The notes under the pieces: generated by a model | Seen by the model: the letters and a program-made list of their open reading frames with translations, nothing else | Database searches by the model: none | What the model was told of the DNA's origin: nothing | Part shown: one piece after another, positions 25,501 to 37,656 of the stretch | Layout: the number at the start of each line of letters is the position of its first letter | Numbering within the stretch: the stretch's first letter is position 1 | Made by a program: the position numbers and the translations under genes | From: Tetrahymena thermophila SB210 | Lineage: Eukaryota > Ciliophora > Oligohymenophorea > Hymenostomatida > Tetrahymenidae | Direction: 5' to 3' | NCBI RefSeq assembly: GCF_000189635.1 | Contig: NW_002475959.1 | Coordinates: forward strand, 303,095 to 367,094 | Length of the DNA stretch: 64,000 nucleotides

Positions 25501-27891
25501 TGTTTCTCTCCCGAATTTTGTAAGATTTAAATTTTCAGTTTTAAGGAATATTAAATAAATATATTTAATTTTTGTTTGATTTTTAATCATTATTTTCTTT
25601 TTAATTAAAATTGTTAGCCAGAATATAATTGGGTATAAACAAATAATTTATAGGAAGCTTCTTTACTTGAGAAAATATTAAATTGTCTATTCTTCGTAAT
25701 GAGTACAGCTACTACTTGTGGCTATCCAAGCATGAAATCCAATAATGATATGGAAAGAATATTTTTTATTTTAACTATATATTTTGGAAATGCTATTATA
25801 GCTTATGGGTTTGGACTTATTGCTGAGTAATCACTTTTATTGCCTGAAAAATATCAAGAAATCAATAATAAAATTAAGTAAATTAAGAATTTTAATTATA
25901 ATTTATTGGAAATATTTGTTGAAGTTGGTTTATTTAAATAATTTCAACTTATTAATCAAAGGCCTTCATCACAAAATAGATTTATTTTTTTTTAATAAGA
26001 ATGAAAATCAATATTTAAAATTTTTATATGATAAAGCCTATTTTATTAAAAAAATAATAAAGTTTGATTATTTGTTTCTTTACTTTTTTTGATAAATATT
26101 TTATTAAATAGACAGTTTAGACTTTTATTAAACGATGGTTAAGTTGAATAAGTTAATAAATAAATTCATAAAAAGATAGAACATTGCTATTTGTACAAAT
26201 TACATTCAAACTTATCAGTTGACTAGGATCTGAAACAAATTCAGTCTCTTATTCCTTAGACATTAGTAAAAAATTTATTACCATTTCTTAAATAATTATT
26301 AATAATTAAAATAGTATGATTAGCTTTATCTTAGCCATTAAACAAAATACTTACAGAAAATACCAATTTTACTAGAGTTAACTAAGTCTATTAGATTCAG
26401 AGATATATAAAAGTACATAGAACTTAAGATTTTCTTGCCTTATGATTTCATCAATACAAAAAATTCCCATAATTAAAATTTATATTTTGTGAGCAAGGGT
26501 AGTGTGAATATTCTTTCACCAAAAGAGGATACTGTACTTAAAACTCTAAATGAAGGAGAGTATTTCAGCTCAGTAACTTTAAATAGATATGGAAAAGTTT
26601 ATTTATGCAATACCTTTACCCCTAATTTTGCAGAAGTAGTTTAAATTAGATTAAAAAATATCAAATAAGTTTTCAATACTTTTCCTGAACTCAAAAAAAC
26701 AATATAAAAAAAAGGTAAAATTCAGATAAAAAAATTCTTTTTTATTTTATTTAAAAAAAAAATTATTTATTTATTTTTGATTAAATTAGCAAGGAAATAA
26801 ACACATATTATTTTATCAGAAAATGAATTTTAAATGAATATTCTTACTAATTTTTTAGAAGATGAAGAAGAATAAATAAATAATTATTCAAAGTTCAGAA
26901 AAATAAGTAATAAAGATAATGATTTAAGTTAATCCAGAATTTAGAACGAATAAAATCAAAATATTTCAGAGGAATAAAATTCATCAAGCTATGAAAATTT
27001 AAAGATGAAAAATTTCATTAAAAACATTCAAAGCAAAAGTTAGAAATAAAGGTTTAACATTTCATTACCTAATTTGTGTTAAGTTAACCATAATTAAGAA
27101 AAATAATTTAACAATTCATAGTAGAATTTATAAAAAGAAAATATCAGCACAAAAATTCCTTCAATGAGTAAGAAAAGTTTTAATGATATTAAAAGGGATT
27201 TTCTACTTGAAGACGAAGATGGGTATATAGTAACTGAATATATTTGCACTGATGAAAGATATTCTTCAAGCGACTGTTCCTCAAGTTCAAGCAATCAAAG
27301 CTCTATAGATAGTGAGGATTAAAGTGATTTTAATTAAAATCTAGCAATTTATAAAAGAAAATCCTATCCTACTTCAAAACCCATGCAATATTTCAAAAGT
27401 AAAGAAGCTACTAAAGACAAATAAATTAGTAGCTTTAAAAAATATTAAATATAAAAGGAGCTAAAAAAAGAGTTTAAATAAGTTACTTAGAATTAAAATG
27501 ATAGCTTATATTAAAATAAAGAATAATGGTAGACAAGCAGTTATCCTAAAAACATAGCTCTGTTTGAACAAAGTATTATTAAATATTATTTACTATAAGT
27601 AAATTTATTCATTTTTTTTAAATTAAAGTACGAAAAATTTCTAGCTCTAAAATTAAAAAGTAATATACTTAGACCTTGAATAATTTTTCTAATTAAGAAG
27701 ATATTAATTAAGACTAAATTAACTTTAATGTTGACACTGCAGATAAATCAATTAAAATAATTCAAAATAAGAGAACAAGTATTAAGAGATACTCCAAAAT
27801 GGGTTTGAGTCAAAATAACTAACTTTCTTTCATTGAAAATTCTAAATAAAAATGGAAGAAAAATTTTGTTAATTAATAAAATAAAAAATGA
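16596..27891 (+). CDS. Four-repeat cyclic-nucleotide-binding ion channel, gene C, complete
   Basis: Paralogue of gene B with the same four-repeat plan and intron positions but clearly diverged at DNA level. The ATG at 16596 aligns with B's start (both are followed by Lys/Gln-rich sequence, then HSYIKST or HSYLKST before S1). Repeat I filter GSSFGD lies near 17512-17529 and its CNBD at about 18060-18490 keeps YFGEVGILLNQYRT. Repeat II S4-like RLLRFLRLIKFRR lies at about 19480-19525; the filter TQGAYGD is split by the intron 19798-19934; the CNBD has SYFGGLEF. Repeat III filter HVGVGD is at 23338-23355 and its CNBD has YYFGGS. Repeat IV pore TTCGYP is near 25711-25728. The C-terminal tail (about 26800-27891) is Ser/Asn/Gln/acid-rich and longer than in A, with one intron near 27570-27626 and stop TGA 27889-27891. 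It encodes about 3,000 residues. Ion selectivity and ligand are inferred only at family level. Confidence 0.87.
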
Positions 27892-30031
27892 AAAAAATAC
27901 TTAATTTTATACAATGTGAGCAATCATAATAAAGTCTATTTCAATCTCTACTAAAAATTAAATAAAATATATAAAAAAAAATTTTTATTTTTCAACGAAA
28001 CATTTATTTACAAAAAGAAAAATAATGTAAAATAGCAGTATATAAATTTAATTTAAAAATTTTTATAAATTAATTTTTAGATTATTAGAATTATTACATC
28101 AAATATAAAAAAATACATTTTTAATTTAAAAAAATTCAGTATAGAGCTACTAAGATATAACATTCTAAAGTTCAATTTACTTAGTATTATTTCTATGTTT
28201 AATTAATAAATAAATATTTTAAATTAACAATAGATTGGCTAATTTTATTTTATCAAATTTAAAAAATATTTTTTTTAATTAAACTAAATATTTTAATGAA
28301 ATTACTAATTAATTTTGATAGATTCACAAATTTAACAAAGAAACAATTTATATGTTTAACTTTTTTATGTAAGTTGATAAGTTAAATGGTCTCTTAAAAA
28401 TAGTATTATAGTACAAATCGAATTTTAAAGAAGAAATAATTTTTAATTAATTAATATTAGTAAAAATTCTAGAAGTTAAATAGAATAAATCAAGACCTTT
28501 AGTTTTTAAAATAGAAATATTAAAGATTAATTAGTAAAAGAATCAATCTATGAATAGATCATAGTTTTTAAAACCTAAAATCTTTTATAATTATTCAAGA
28601 TTTCGAATTATATCCTTCGATTCATGGCTCAAATATCAAAATTTTTTCTTACTATTTTATTTTGGTAATATTTATTATCACTCATAAGTATTTATTAATA
28701 TTCACGCTTGATTTTATAAGATATTTTGTTGTTCAACAATATTGGTTAAAACTTTTAGTTTTTAAATTAATTTTAAGATAAAAATTTGAAAATCTATTAC
28801 TTTTAGGTTTATTTACTTATTATAAAATTAAAAGAAAAAATGAAATTTATTTAAAAATATATTGCTCAAATTAAAAACAATTAGTGTAACATCATTTTTT
28901 ATTTAAAACTTTTGAATATTATTAAAAAAAGGATATTTTATTTATATTATTAGTAACATATACAATGTTACAATGTAGTCATATTTATTTTGATTTTATT
29001 TGTTTTTTAATTAATAAGCTTTTGAACTTTATTAAACATTAATAATAACCATAAATTCTTAAAATTTAAAGATTTATAAAAATATTTTTGAACAGAAATG
29101 TATCATGCTTTTAAATTATAAAATGAGAATCTCTTCAGAATGAATAAAATTAGATAACCCTAAATTATATTTTTAATACAAAAAAATGATGTTATATTAA
29201 ATTTTTTCTGATAAATTAAAAAAATGAAAGGGATTTTTTTCTTTTATAAATCGTATTTTTCCAGACAGACATCTCGGTCATATTAAGTGGATTTAATTAA
29301 ATTTTGAAATATATATAAATTTAACTTCTAAATATTTCTTTTATCCTGGTTGTAAAGTTAAGTCTTAATTACATGATTAATTTAGTGCGAATAATTTATA
29401 ATGTATACAAATCTTATTTATGTATTATCAGACAAGCGCTAATGTTATTTTTACATTTATTCTTAAATAAGACTTAACTTTTCTAAAATTTTATAGAAGT
29501 TTTAAAAGTCTATTAAATGAGTAAATGAAAATAAAAAATCTTTTGGGAAAAATTAAAATTATTTTCAAAATAAATATTCCTTTTTTTTGTTAATAAGAAG
29601 TAGTTTAAATTTCGTAATTGGCTTTCTAATAGAATTTCTGATTAGCAACTATTTGGCATTAACATCTTTTGGAAAAAATTTTTTATTATAAAAGAATATT
29701 TTTATAAAAGAAGATAGATTTGAAAAAAGTCAATGAAACTAAATTAATATTTTTAACATTGTAATTAGATTGGACAACTAATCTAAAATATAAAAGAAAA
29801 AAGACACTCTTTCTCTTTATAAAAGAATACATTTCTGTTGTATACAATATCTAATTAGAAAAATGTGATTTATGATTTATAATATTAATACAAATATTAC
29901 AAAAGATTTTTAATTTTTAGACAGATATTCCTTCATATTCGATCGCAATTGCAGTTTAAAACCCTCATAAGGTACATCCTAATAAATAATTAATAAAATT
30001 TTTCATAAAAGAATATTTAATAAAAAAGAAA
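27892..30031. other. Gene-free AT-rich spacer
   Basis: About 2.1 kb between the last channel gene and the protease gene. It is very AT-rich with stops and homopolymer runs in all frames. I see no conserved protein signal, RNA gene or repeat. The protease promoter must lie at its right end, but no recognisable element was found. Confidence 0.5.
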
Positions 30032-31410
30032 ATGAATAAAAAGATTATTGCATTATTATTGTTGGTTGCAGTTTGTGCTGCCTAAACAATGGAAAATGGT
30101 CCTATTGTCCGTGTTCCCATTATTAAGAGAGCTAGAACTGAAATTCAAAAAAAGAATCTCCTTCTTAGACTTAAGGGTATTTATGACAACATTATTAACA
30201 AGGTAATTTTCTAAAAAATAATTTTCAATAAACAAATAAACATTAATTTGTTTAAATTCTTATTTAAATTAAAAATTTTAATTTTTTATTTAAAATAGAT
30301 TTTCGGAATACGTGCTAATTCTTATTCTGAAGTTAAGGTCTAAAATTACGCTGACTTACAATATTTCGGTTAAGTTTAAATTGGTACTCCTGCTTAAACA
30401 TTCACTGTTGTCTTAGATACTGGTTCTTCTGATTTATGGGTTCCCGGAACAGTAATTCTTTAATTTTGAATTTTTTACTATGAATATGAATTAAATGCAT
30501 TTTAATTTACAATATATTGAAAAATTTTAATATAACTTTTTTTTATTATTTCAAAAAGCCTTGCAACTCATTACCCTGTTTGGTCCACAACAAATTCAAT
30601 CCTAAGAAATCTTCCACTTACGTTGACACTGGTAAGTCCTTCTCTATTCAATACGGTACTGGTGCTGTCAAGGGAACTGTTGCTAATGAAACTGTTTCTT
30701 TGGGAGGTTTGACTGCTAAGAACGTCTAATTCGCTAACGCACATTAACTCTCTATGGATTTCTAAACCACTAAGTTTGATGGTATTTTAGGTCTTGCTTA
30801 CAATTAGCTTTCCAACATCGGCGGTTTAACTGTTTTCGATTAATTGGTTGCTCAAGGTTTGGTTGCTTAAGACGTTTTCTCTTTCTACTTCAGTGATAAG
30901 GAAAACAGCGATGATTCTGAATTGGTTTTGGGTGGTATCGATTTTGCTTATAACTCCACTGCTTTCAAGTACTATCCTGTCATTCTTTAAGCCTGGTACG
31001 TTATTGCTGCTGACTCCATTTAAATCGGAGGCGTAAACCTCAAGCTCAACACTGCTATTGTTGATAGTGGTACTTCAGTTATTGTTGGTAACGCCGTTGT
31101 TTTGAATCCCATCATTAAGTTATTCCCTTCTAAAATTGACTGCTCTCAAATCAACACTTACCCCAATCTTACCATCACTATCTCTGGTGATAACTACGTT
31201 CTTGGACCCCAAGATTATATTGTTTAAATTAATTTACAAGGCTAATCTTAATGCTTACTTGGTTTCTAAGCTCTTGAATTACCCGCTCAATTAGGTAACT
31301 CCATCATCTTAGGTGATACTTTCTTCAGAAAGTACTACACTGTTTATGACAGAGTTAATAGCAGAGTCGGTTTCGCTGTTGCTAATCACTCTAATAACAA
31401 GAGTTAATGA
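30032..31410 (+). CDS. Pepsin/cathepsin D-type aspartyl protease (family A1), secreted or lysosomal
   Basis: Endopeptidase of 391 residues encoded by exons 30032-30202, 30299-30451 and 30559-31410. Both introns are GT..AG and in phase 0. The N-terminus (MNKKIIALLLLVAVCAAQ) is a clear signal peptide, followed by a basic stretch typical of a propeptide (IKRARTEIQKKN). The two catalytic Asp motifs are present: DTGSSDLW (Asp about 97) and DSGTS (Asp about 277). The flap Tyr lies in IQYGTGAVKG (about 140). Other A1 hallmarks include FDGILGLAY, LVLGGID and, near the end, IILGDTFFRKYYTVYD. Length, motif order and Cys pairs fit an active enzyme. Codon use is more G/C-rich and more regular than in neighbouring genes, which suggests high expression (inference). 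No transmembrane anchor is seen after the catalytic domain. The exact compartment, lysosome or medium, cannot be told. Confidence 0.95.
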
Positions 31411-32173
31411 TTTAAAAAATATTCTATTAATAAAAATATCAATGTATGTATACATGTAGATTTGTGTTTAATAAACTTAAAATCTCATTAAAAAATAAAT
31501 ACCACTAAAATCTAATTATTTTTAAGTTTTTTTAAATAATATTGAACTCTTTATTCTTCAAAGATTAATTATTTTTTTAAAAATAAATTCTTCATAATTA
31601 ATTATAGTAGCTTTTAAAATAAAAAAAAATAAATAAAAAGTTGATTTGATCTATAAATATGTTTTCCTATTTTAAATTAGAAATTTATTATTCTTTAATT
31701 TTTTTAAAATATTTTTTTTATCTTAATAATTTTTATGAATATAAAAATTAAAACTTACTCATAAAATATAAATGTATGTAGAATAAATTGATTAATTTAA
31801 TGAAGTAATACAATATTGAAAAAAGAAGAAAATCCTATCAATTTAAAGCAAAAAATATCAATATTAATGAAAGTTTCATTGTTTGCTTTAATAGAATTTA
31901 TTTTATTTATTACAAAAGATGGTTTCTTTAAATCAAATAAATTTGAACAAATTAAAAAGTTAATATTCATACACTAACAAATAACAAGTATATACTTTTA
32001 AAAAAAAAATATTATTTTTATGAATATTATATTATTTATATATGATAATTTCTCTGAATTCTTTCTTTCATTATTAGCAACAATAAATCATCATGACATT
32101 CTTAATTAAGTAATTTAGTATAGCTAGTACATAAAAACTGGATAGATAGATGAAACAAGTATTTACGGTATTA
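31411..32173. other. Convergent intergenic region
   Basis: AT-rich region between the 3' ends of the protease gene (+) and the first two-TM protein gene (-). It must hold both polyadenylation signals. No motif or coding segment was recognised. Confidence 0.5.
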
Positions 32174-34441
32174 TCATTTTGATTAATTTAGTAACATAGA
32201 AGATAATATTCTATGATCTATTACATCAAGATTCTCTGTGCCTTCACATCTTGATAAGAAGAGTTTAATTTATTCCAGTTGCAACTCTTATGATTAGAGT
32301 ACTTTAAATTACTCTTAGAGGTGATTTAAATTAATTTCATCTAGTTAAAAATAAAAATTAATAAATTTCAAGAAATTAATTAGATAAATAGAAGAAAACC
32401 TTGTAAGGTGCTCATCGCAGTGTTTATCTAATTTGGTTTTATTTGTTCAATTGCTATTCCTATGAGATTTAAAGCAGCAAGCTATTCTTTGCTTAATAAA
32501 ATCATCACAGCTTTTTTTAAAAATATTATTTCCTTGTAAAACTTAAAGAAATCTAAACTCTCATCAATAGATTTCTCTAATTAGTCTTAAACATCTTGAT
32601 TAAATCCTTTGGAATATAAATTATCCTTATGCTTGCATAATCTAATAAATAGTTTTAAATAATATACATTTAATATATTTTTTATTGAATAAATTTAAAA
32701 ATAAATGAATAAATTTCATATTTAATTTGCCAAAAATTTAATGAAAATTAAATAAACAATTTTACTTATTTCCAAAAAGAATTTTCTCAAGCTTCTGCTT
32801 GGTAGAGATATCATTTAAAATTTTCAAATGTTTTTCTGTTTGCTTTTTAATAAGATTAATATTTTTAATCTAGTTTTTTTAAATACCATTTTGATTTAGT
32901 TAATTAACTTTCTAAGTAAAGTTATTATTTTTTTGAGTGATAAATCGATCTTTAATTATTGGGCTGTTGTTTCCTTTCTGTTATAAATTTGATTTTTATG
33001 GGTAAGATTATTCATTTTTTGCCATATTTGGGACAAAAACTCTCAAATTTTTTTCTAAGTTAATGGAATTCTAAAAACTTTCTACTCTTTTCAGTTTGAA
33101 TTTTTATTATTAATCAAAATTTAAATTTAAATTTTCTTATTCATGCTCTTCTTTAATAAAGTCATTTTCTTTTTTTTCACAATTACTTGTCAATAGCTGC
33201 TCAAATACTATTTAACTAGATTTTGGTGTAAAAAGTTATGGTAAAATATTACGTTGGCTATCATGTACTACATCAGCTTTAGATTCTTAATTTTCTTGAG
33301 TTTAAATGCTTTATTATTCTTAAATTGGTTCATTAAAATTGACAATCTTGTTACTATTGATGACGTTAAAATATGTTCCTAAAAATAAATTTTATAACAA
33401 AATAAAAGAAATATCTCTTCTAATAAAACTTTGTGCCATCCTTCTACAAAAATATCCTAAAAGTATTAGCAAAGCTAAAACACTATTACAAAGAGCTAAA
33501 ACTTGAGTAAATATAGGATATTAAATATAATTATAAATAATGCTCTCATCTAATCTAAACATTATTTCAGATAACATTTTTGAACCTTCTTAAATTACTT
33601 AAGAACGAGGAATAACAGAGCTTTAATAATTAAATGAATTTAAAAAAGAATAAGTTTCTTATTATTAAATTAAAAATCCTTTCTTAACATTGGTAATTGA
33701 TTTTTAAATTTGTAATTCTTCATAGGCAAATACATCTGGTAAACTCATACCTTAAATTACCTTATATTGATCTTGGATGACTTATGAAGTTGTGTCAAAA
33801 TAAGAAGTTTTTATCTTATAAAACAGGCTATAATTATTAATTATGTCTGATTATGTTTAGTTTGAGCAATTTTGTGGAACAGTAGTTGTTATTTGACCAC
33901 TATCTAAGCAGTTATATGATGTTACAGCTATGTATGAAAATTATCTACCAAAGTCGGCTAAATTAGTTAAGTGAAGATCAGGATATTTACTAAAATCTAT
34001 GCAGTAAAGGCCTTTTAATTATGGACTTTAACATTTTACTATATTCAAAGGTAAAACTTAAGTTTATCCATTAACTGAAGAGAAAAAATAACTAAAAAAT
34101 ACTTTATATAGTATATTTTACTCTTCTTCTAATTCCATTAAAGTTTTACTGTATAAGACTGAATAATAACCAAATGCAAACATTTCACTATCTAATTAGA
34201 TGTCAACTTAATCAGATACTATACCTTGTTACCTTACAGTAGGTTCCATTTATCCATCAAAGTAGAGGTAAGATTAATAAAAGAAGTAAATGCCAGTTAA
34301 AATAACAATTGTTACTGTTAAAATAGAACCGAAAATAGTTCTTTTTTTTAGTTATTATTTACTTGCATTAAATTAAATGGATTCAGAGAATATGTCTAAA
34401 TTTTTAAAAAACTCCAATATCTTTATTTTTTTCGTTGACAT
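32174..34441 (-). CDS. Two-membrane-segment protein of a ciliate tandem family, member 1
   Basis: Predicted 694-residue protein; exons on the minus strand 34441-32766, 32641-32400 and 32340-32174, with GT..AG introns and consistent phases. Start: ATG at 34441. The N-terminus has the family signature FFKNLDIFSESIQFNASKQ, then basic KKRTIFG and a hydrophobic span ILTVTIVILTGIYFFY (about residues 40-60). About 220-300 residues with several Cys follow (KCQ.P, YCIDF, YNC, QNCS), likely lumenal or extracellular. A second hydrophobic span is VLALCNSVLALLILLGYFC, followed by basic RRMAQSFIRRD. The rest is Gln/Asn/Lys-rich with a predicted coiled-coil-like C-terminus. No known enzymatic domain was recognised. 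It is very similar to the member at 37657-39948 and less so to the one between them. Function unknown; a surface or membrane-complex role is only inference. Confidence 0.88.
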
Positions 34442-34790
34442 TTATTTCTACTTTCTTTTTCTTCAAATTTTTGTTTAAATAATCAACCTATTTTACAATT
34501 ATATGGTTTTGAGAAATAAAAAACCAATAAAATAATACGACTGAAAAGAATAAATTTTGACAACAGAAAATAAATTATTATGATAAAATTCACCTTAATA
34601 GATTAACAAATTAAAAAAAAAAAAATTTATTTATGCATATTTTATAATTCAGTTAGAAAAATTTTTTTATCTTAAGCTTCTAAGCAAATTATAAAATGAA
34701 ATTATTTAAATACAGTTTTTTTTTTGATGTTTAAAAAAAAAAAATTAAATTTAATATTTCATAAACATAAAACATAAACAATACTTACTA
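34442..34790. other. Short spacer in the two-TM family array
   Basis: 349 bases of AT-rich sequence, upstream of member 1 and downstream of member 2 (both minus strand). It must hold member 1's promoter; no element was recognised. Confidence 0.5.
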
Positions 34791-37103
34791 TCAATATTAA
34801 TTTTATTAATTAATAATTAATGAAGAAAATATTCTTTTATCTAAAATACTCATATTCTCACTATTTTCACATCTTTACAAGAATTATTTAATTTATTAAA
34901 TTTGCAATTCTTTTGATTACAGTACTTTATATTACTCTTAGAAATGATTTGAATATGTTTCCTCTATTTAAAATTAAAATTTATTAATAAAAATAAAATA
35001 ATAGAGTAAAGGTAAACAAACCTGTTTAGCTAGTCATCAGTGTGTTCTCCTAATTTAATTTTATAGATTATAGAGATATTCCTATAACTGATAAAGCAGC
35101 TATTTATTCTTTGCTTAATAAGATCATAACAGCTTTCTTTAAAAATAAAATTTCTTTGTAAAATGTAAAGAAATCTAAGCTATCATCAATTGATTACTCC
35201 AATTGATTTAAAGTATATTATTCCAGTCCTTTTGATTTTAGAAACTCCTTTTTATTGCATAATCTAGTTATTTAAAATATTTATTTTCATGTATTCATTA
35301 AATTCGCTCAATTATTTTATCTTAATTTAAATAAATTTAAAAAGTTAAGAAAAAAATTTAATTTTAATGTCTAAAGATTTAAAAATATGAAAATAAAATA
35401 AAATAGCTTTACTTTGTTTAGAAAAGAATTTTTTCTAATCTCTGCTGTAAAGAGATATCATTTTAAGTTTAGAAATTTTTTTCAGTTTGTTATATGATTT
35501 GCTTAAAATTTTTGAATTAATGAAATTAAACATGATTTTGGGTAGGTAAATGCACTTTCTTTATCTTACAATATCTTCTTGGAATTTTAGTCTCATTTTT
35601 TATAATTTTATTACTTGATCCTTTTATTTAATGTTGGAAATCTTTTTAATAAGATAACTCATTCTTAAAAATAGTTGGAATAAACTCTTTTTTACTATTT
35701 TCTAAGTTTAGACAATTCTAAGAATATTCAAGTTTTTTAAAATTAAATTCTAGTTTTTCTGAATTTTCCTAATTTTTTAATGGTAGAACTTCATTTAACT
35801 ATTTATTTTCATATTCTTCTTTAACATAATCATATTCTTTATCCCCATTACTTGTCGTCAATAGTTATTGAAATACTATTTAACTAGATTTAGGTGTAAA
35901 ACATGTAGGAAGGGTGTTGTGTTTATTTTCTTCATCAGATTCAGCTTAATTTGGTTCAATTTGCTGATTCTAAGAAATTTATTGTTCCTATCTAGATATA
36001 CAGAAATCAATAATATTGTTTTACTCTAAGATGCTTAGATAAGTACCAAAAAAGAAGTTTTTTAACTAAATAAAAAAAATATCTCTTTGAATAAAATTCT
36101 GAGCAATTTTTCTACAGAATGATCCTAAGAGGAGCAATAATGCTAAAATACTATTGCAAAGAGCTAAAACTTCTGTAAATATTGGATATTAAATATTGAA
36201 GTATGTAACACTTTCATCTATATCAAATGTTACTTAATTAAAAGCATATAAACCTAGATCTTAAATAATCTACTTACGGTCATATGTTTAGGTTGATATT
36301 TGATAGGAAATTGGAGAGGAATAAGAATTTTCAGATTAAATTAAAAAACCTGCTTTGACTTTAGTGACTTATGATTAAATTTTGAATTCGTTATATTAAA
36401 ATGTATTAATCTAATTAGGAATAAATTAGCTTTTATATTAATTTTACATTTATTGTGATGATGTATTAAACTAAGAAGCTTAAACCTTAACATTTAAGCG
36501 ATAAGATGACAAACTTATAAGTTATTCTACTGACTATTCATCTGCACAATTATTAGGAATAAAAGTCTTTTATTAATCAATATCTTAGCATTTATAAACA
36601 AGCAAATTTATAAATGAAAAAAATTTATGCGAATCTCCTAAAGTCAGCTTTAAATCAGGCTTTTAGCTAAAGTCAAAACAATTCATACCATATAATTATG
36701 GATTTTAGCATTTTGTAATATTTAATGGTATAACTTCAGAATTAGAACCATTTGATAGTGTATAAAATGCCACAAATGCTATGTATGTTTTATTCTATTC
36801 TAATTACATTTAATTTAAATATTTACCTTCATAGATAGAATAAAAATCGAATCCAATCATCTCATTATCTAATACGATATCAACTTCATTAGATATAAAG
36901 GTTTATTATCTAAATTTAGGATCCATTTATCCAGTAAAGTAGAGGTAGGATGAATAAAAGAAATAAATGCTAGTTAAAACAACAATTATTGTTGTTAATA
37001 AAGCACCTATTATAGTCCTTTTTCTTAGCCTTTATTTTGATGCATTGAACTAAATAGACTCAGAAAATATATCTAAATTTTTTAGAAATTCTATTATCTT
37101 CAT
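34791..37103 (-). CDS. Two-membrane-segment protein of a ciliate tandem family, member 2
   Basis: Predicted 701-residue paralogue; exons 37103-35413, 35263-35022 and 34963-34791 on the minus strand, with intron positions and phases identical to the flanking members. Start: ATG at 37103, giving MKIIEFLKNLDIFSESIQFN; in its neighbours the start lies a few codons further upstream. The first hydrophobic span is LLTTIIVVLTSIYFFY. The Cys-containing middle (KCQNPQL, NCFDF, KCQDID, NCADE) matches its paralogues. The sequence is distinctly more diverged than members 1 and 3 are from each other. The exon 2 motif KKAVMILLSKEQ is kept. Family function is unknown. Confidence 0.87.
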
Positions 37104-37656
37104 CGCTGATTTTTCTTCTACTTATCTTTTTCTCAAGCTTTTGTATGATTAGATCAATTTTAATTTTAATTAATTAAAATTTCATGAATTACTCAGAATT
37201 AAATTATATTATAATTAAGTTATTCCACTCAATTTAAGGATTAAAAAGTATGAATAAAAAAAATAATTAAAATTTCAATAAAAAAACTAAGTAGAAAGTA
37301 AATAAAAATCTCAACTAACAAATCATTTTTTATTTTATGAACTTTCTCGATATCAAATATATATAATTATTATAAATAATATTTGTAATAAAATTACAAA
37401 ATATTAAATAGATAATTAAATATTTCACAATTTAGTTTTTTAAATACATTTTTTAATTTTTTTTTTATATTAAAAGCATTTAACATAAATGAAATGTACA
37501 AAATATATTATTAAATTAATAATTACCTTATATATACTATAAAGATATAAATAAAATTTTAATGAATGTTATTAAGGGATTTAAAATTAAGTAATTTAGC
37601 TTAACTATTACATAAAAACTGGATATATAGATATAAAACAAGTATTTACGGTATTA
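37104..37656. other. Spacer in the two-TM family array
   Basis: 553 bases, AT-rich. It lies upstream of member 2. Just past the stop of member 3 the flanking sequence resembles that past the stop of member 1 (both contain a GATAATACCGTAAATACTTG-like stretch on the minus strand), so the duplication included 3' flank. Confidence 0.55.

Noticed and set aside
27094-27294. Minus-strand Ser/Leu-rich open frame
   Set aside because: It is antisense to the Ser/acid-rich tail of channel gene C, which is continuous in frame on the + strand.
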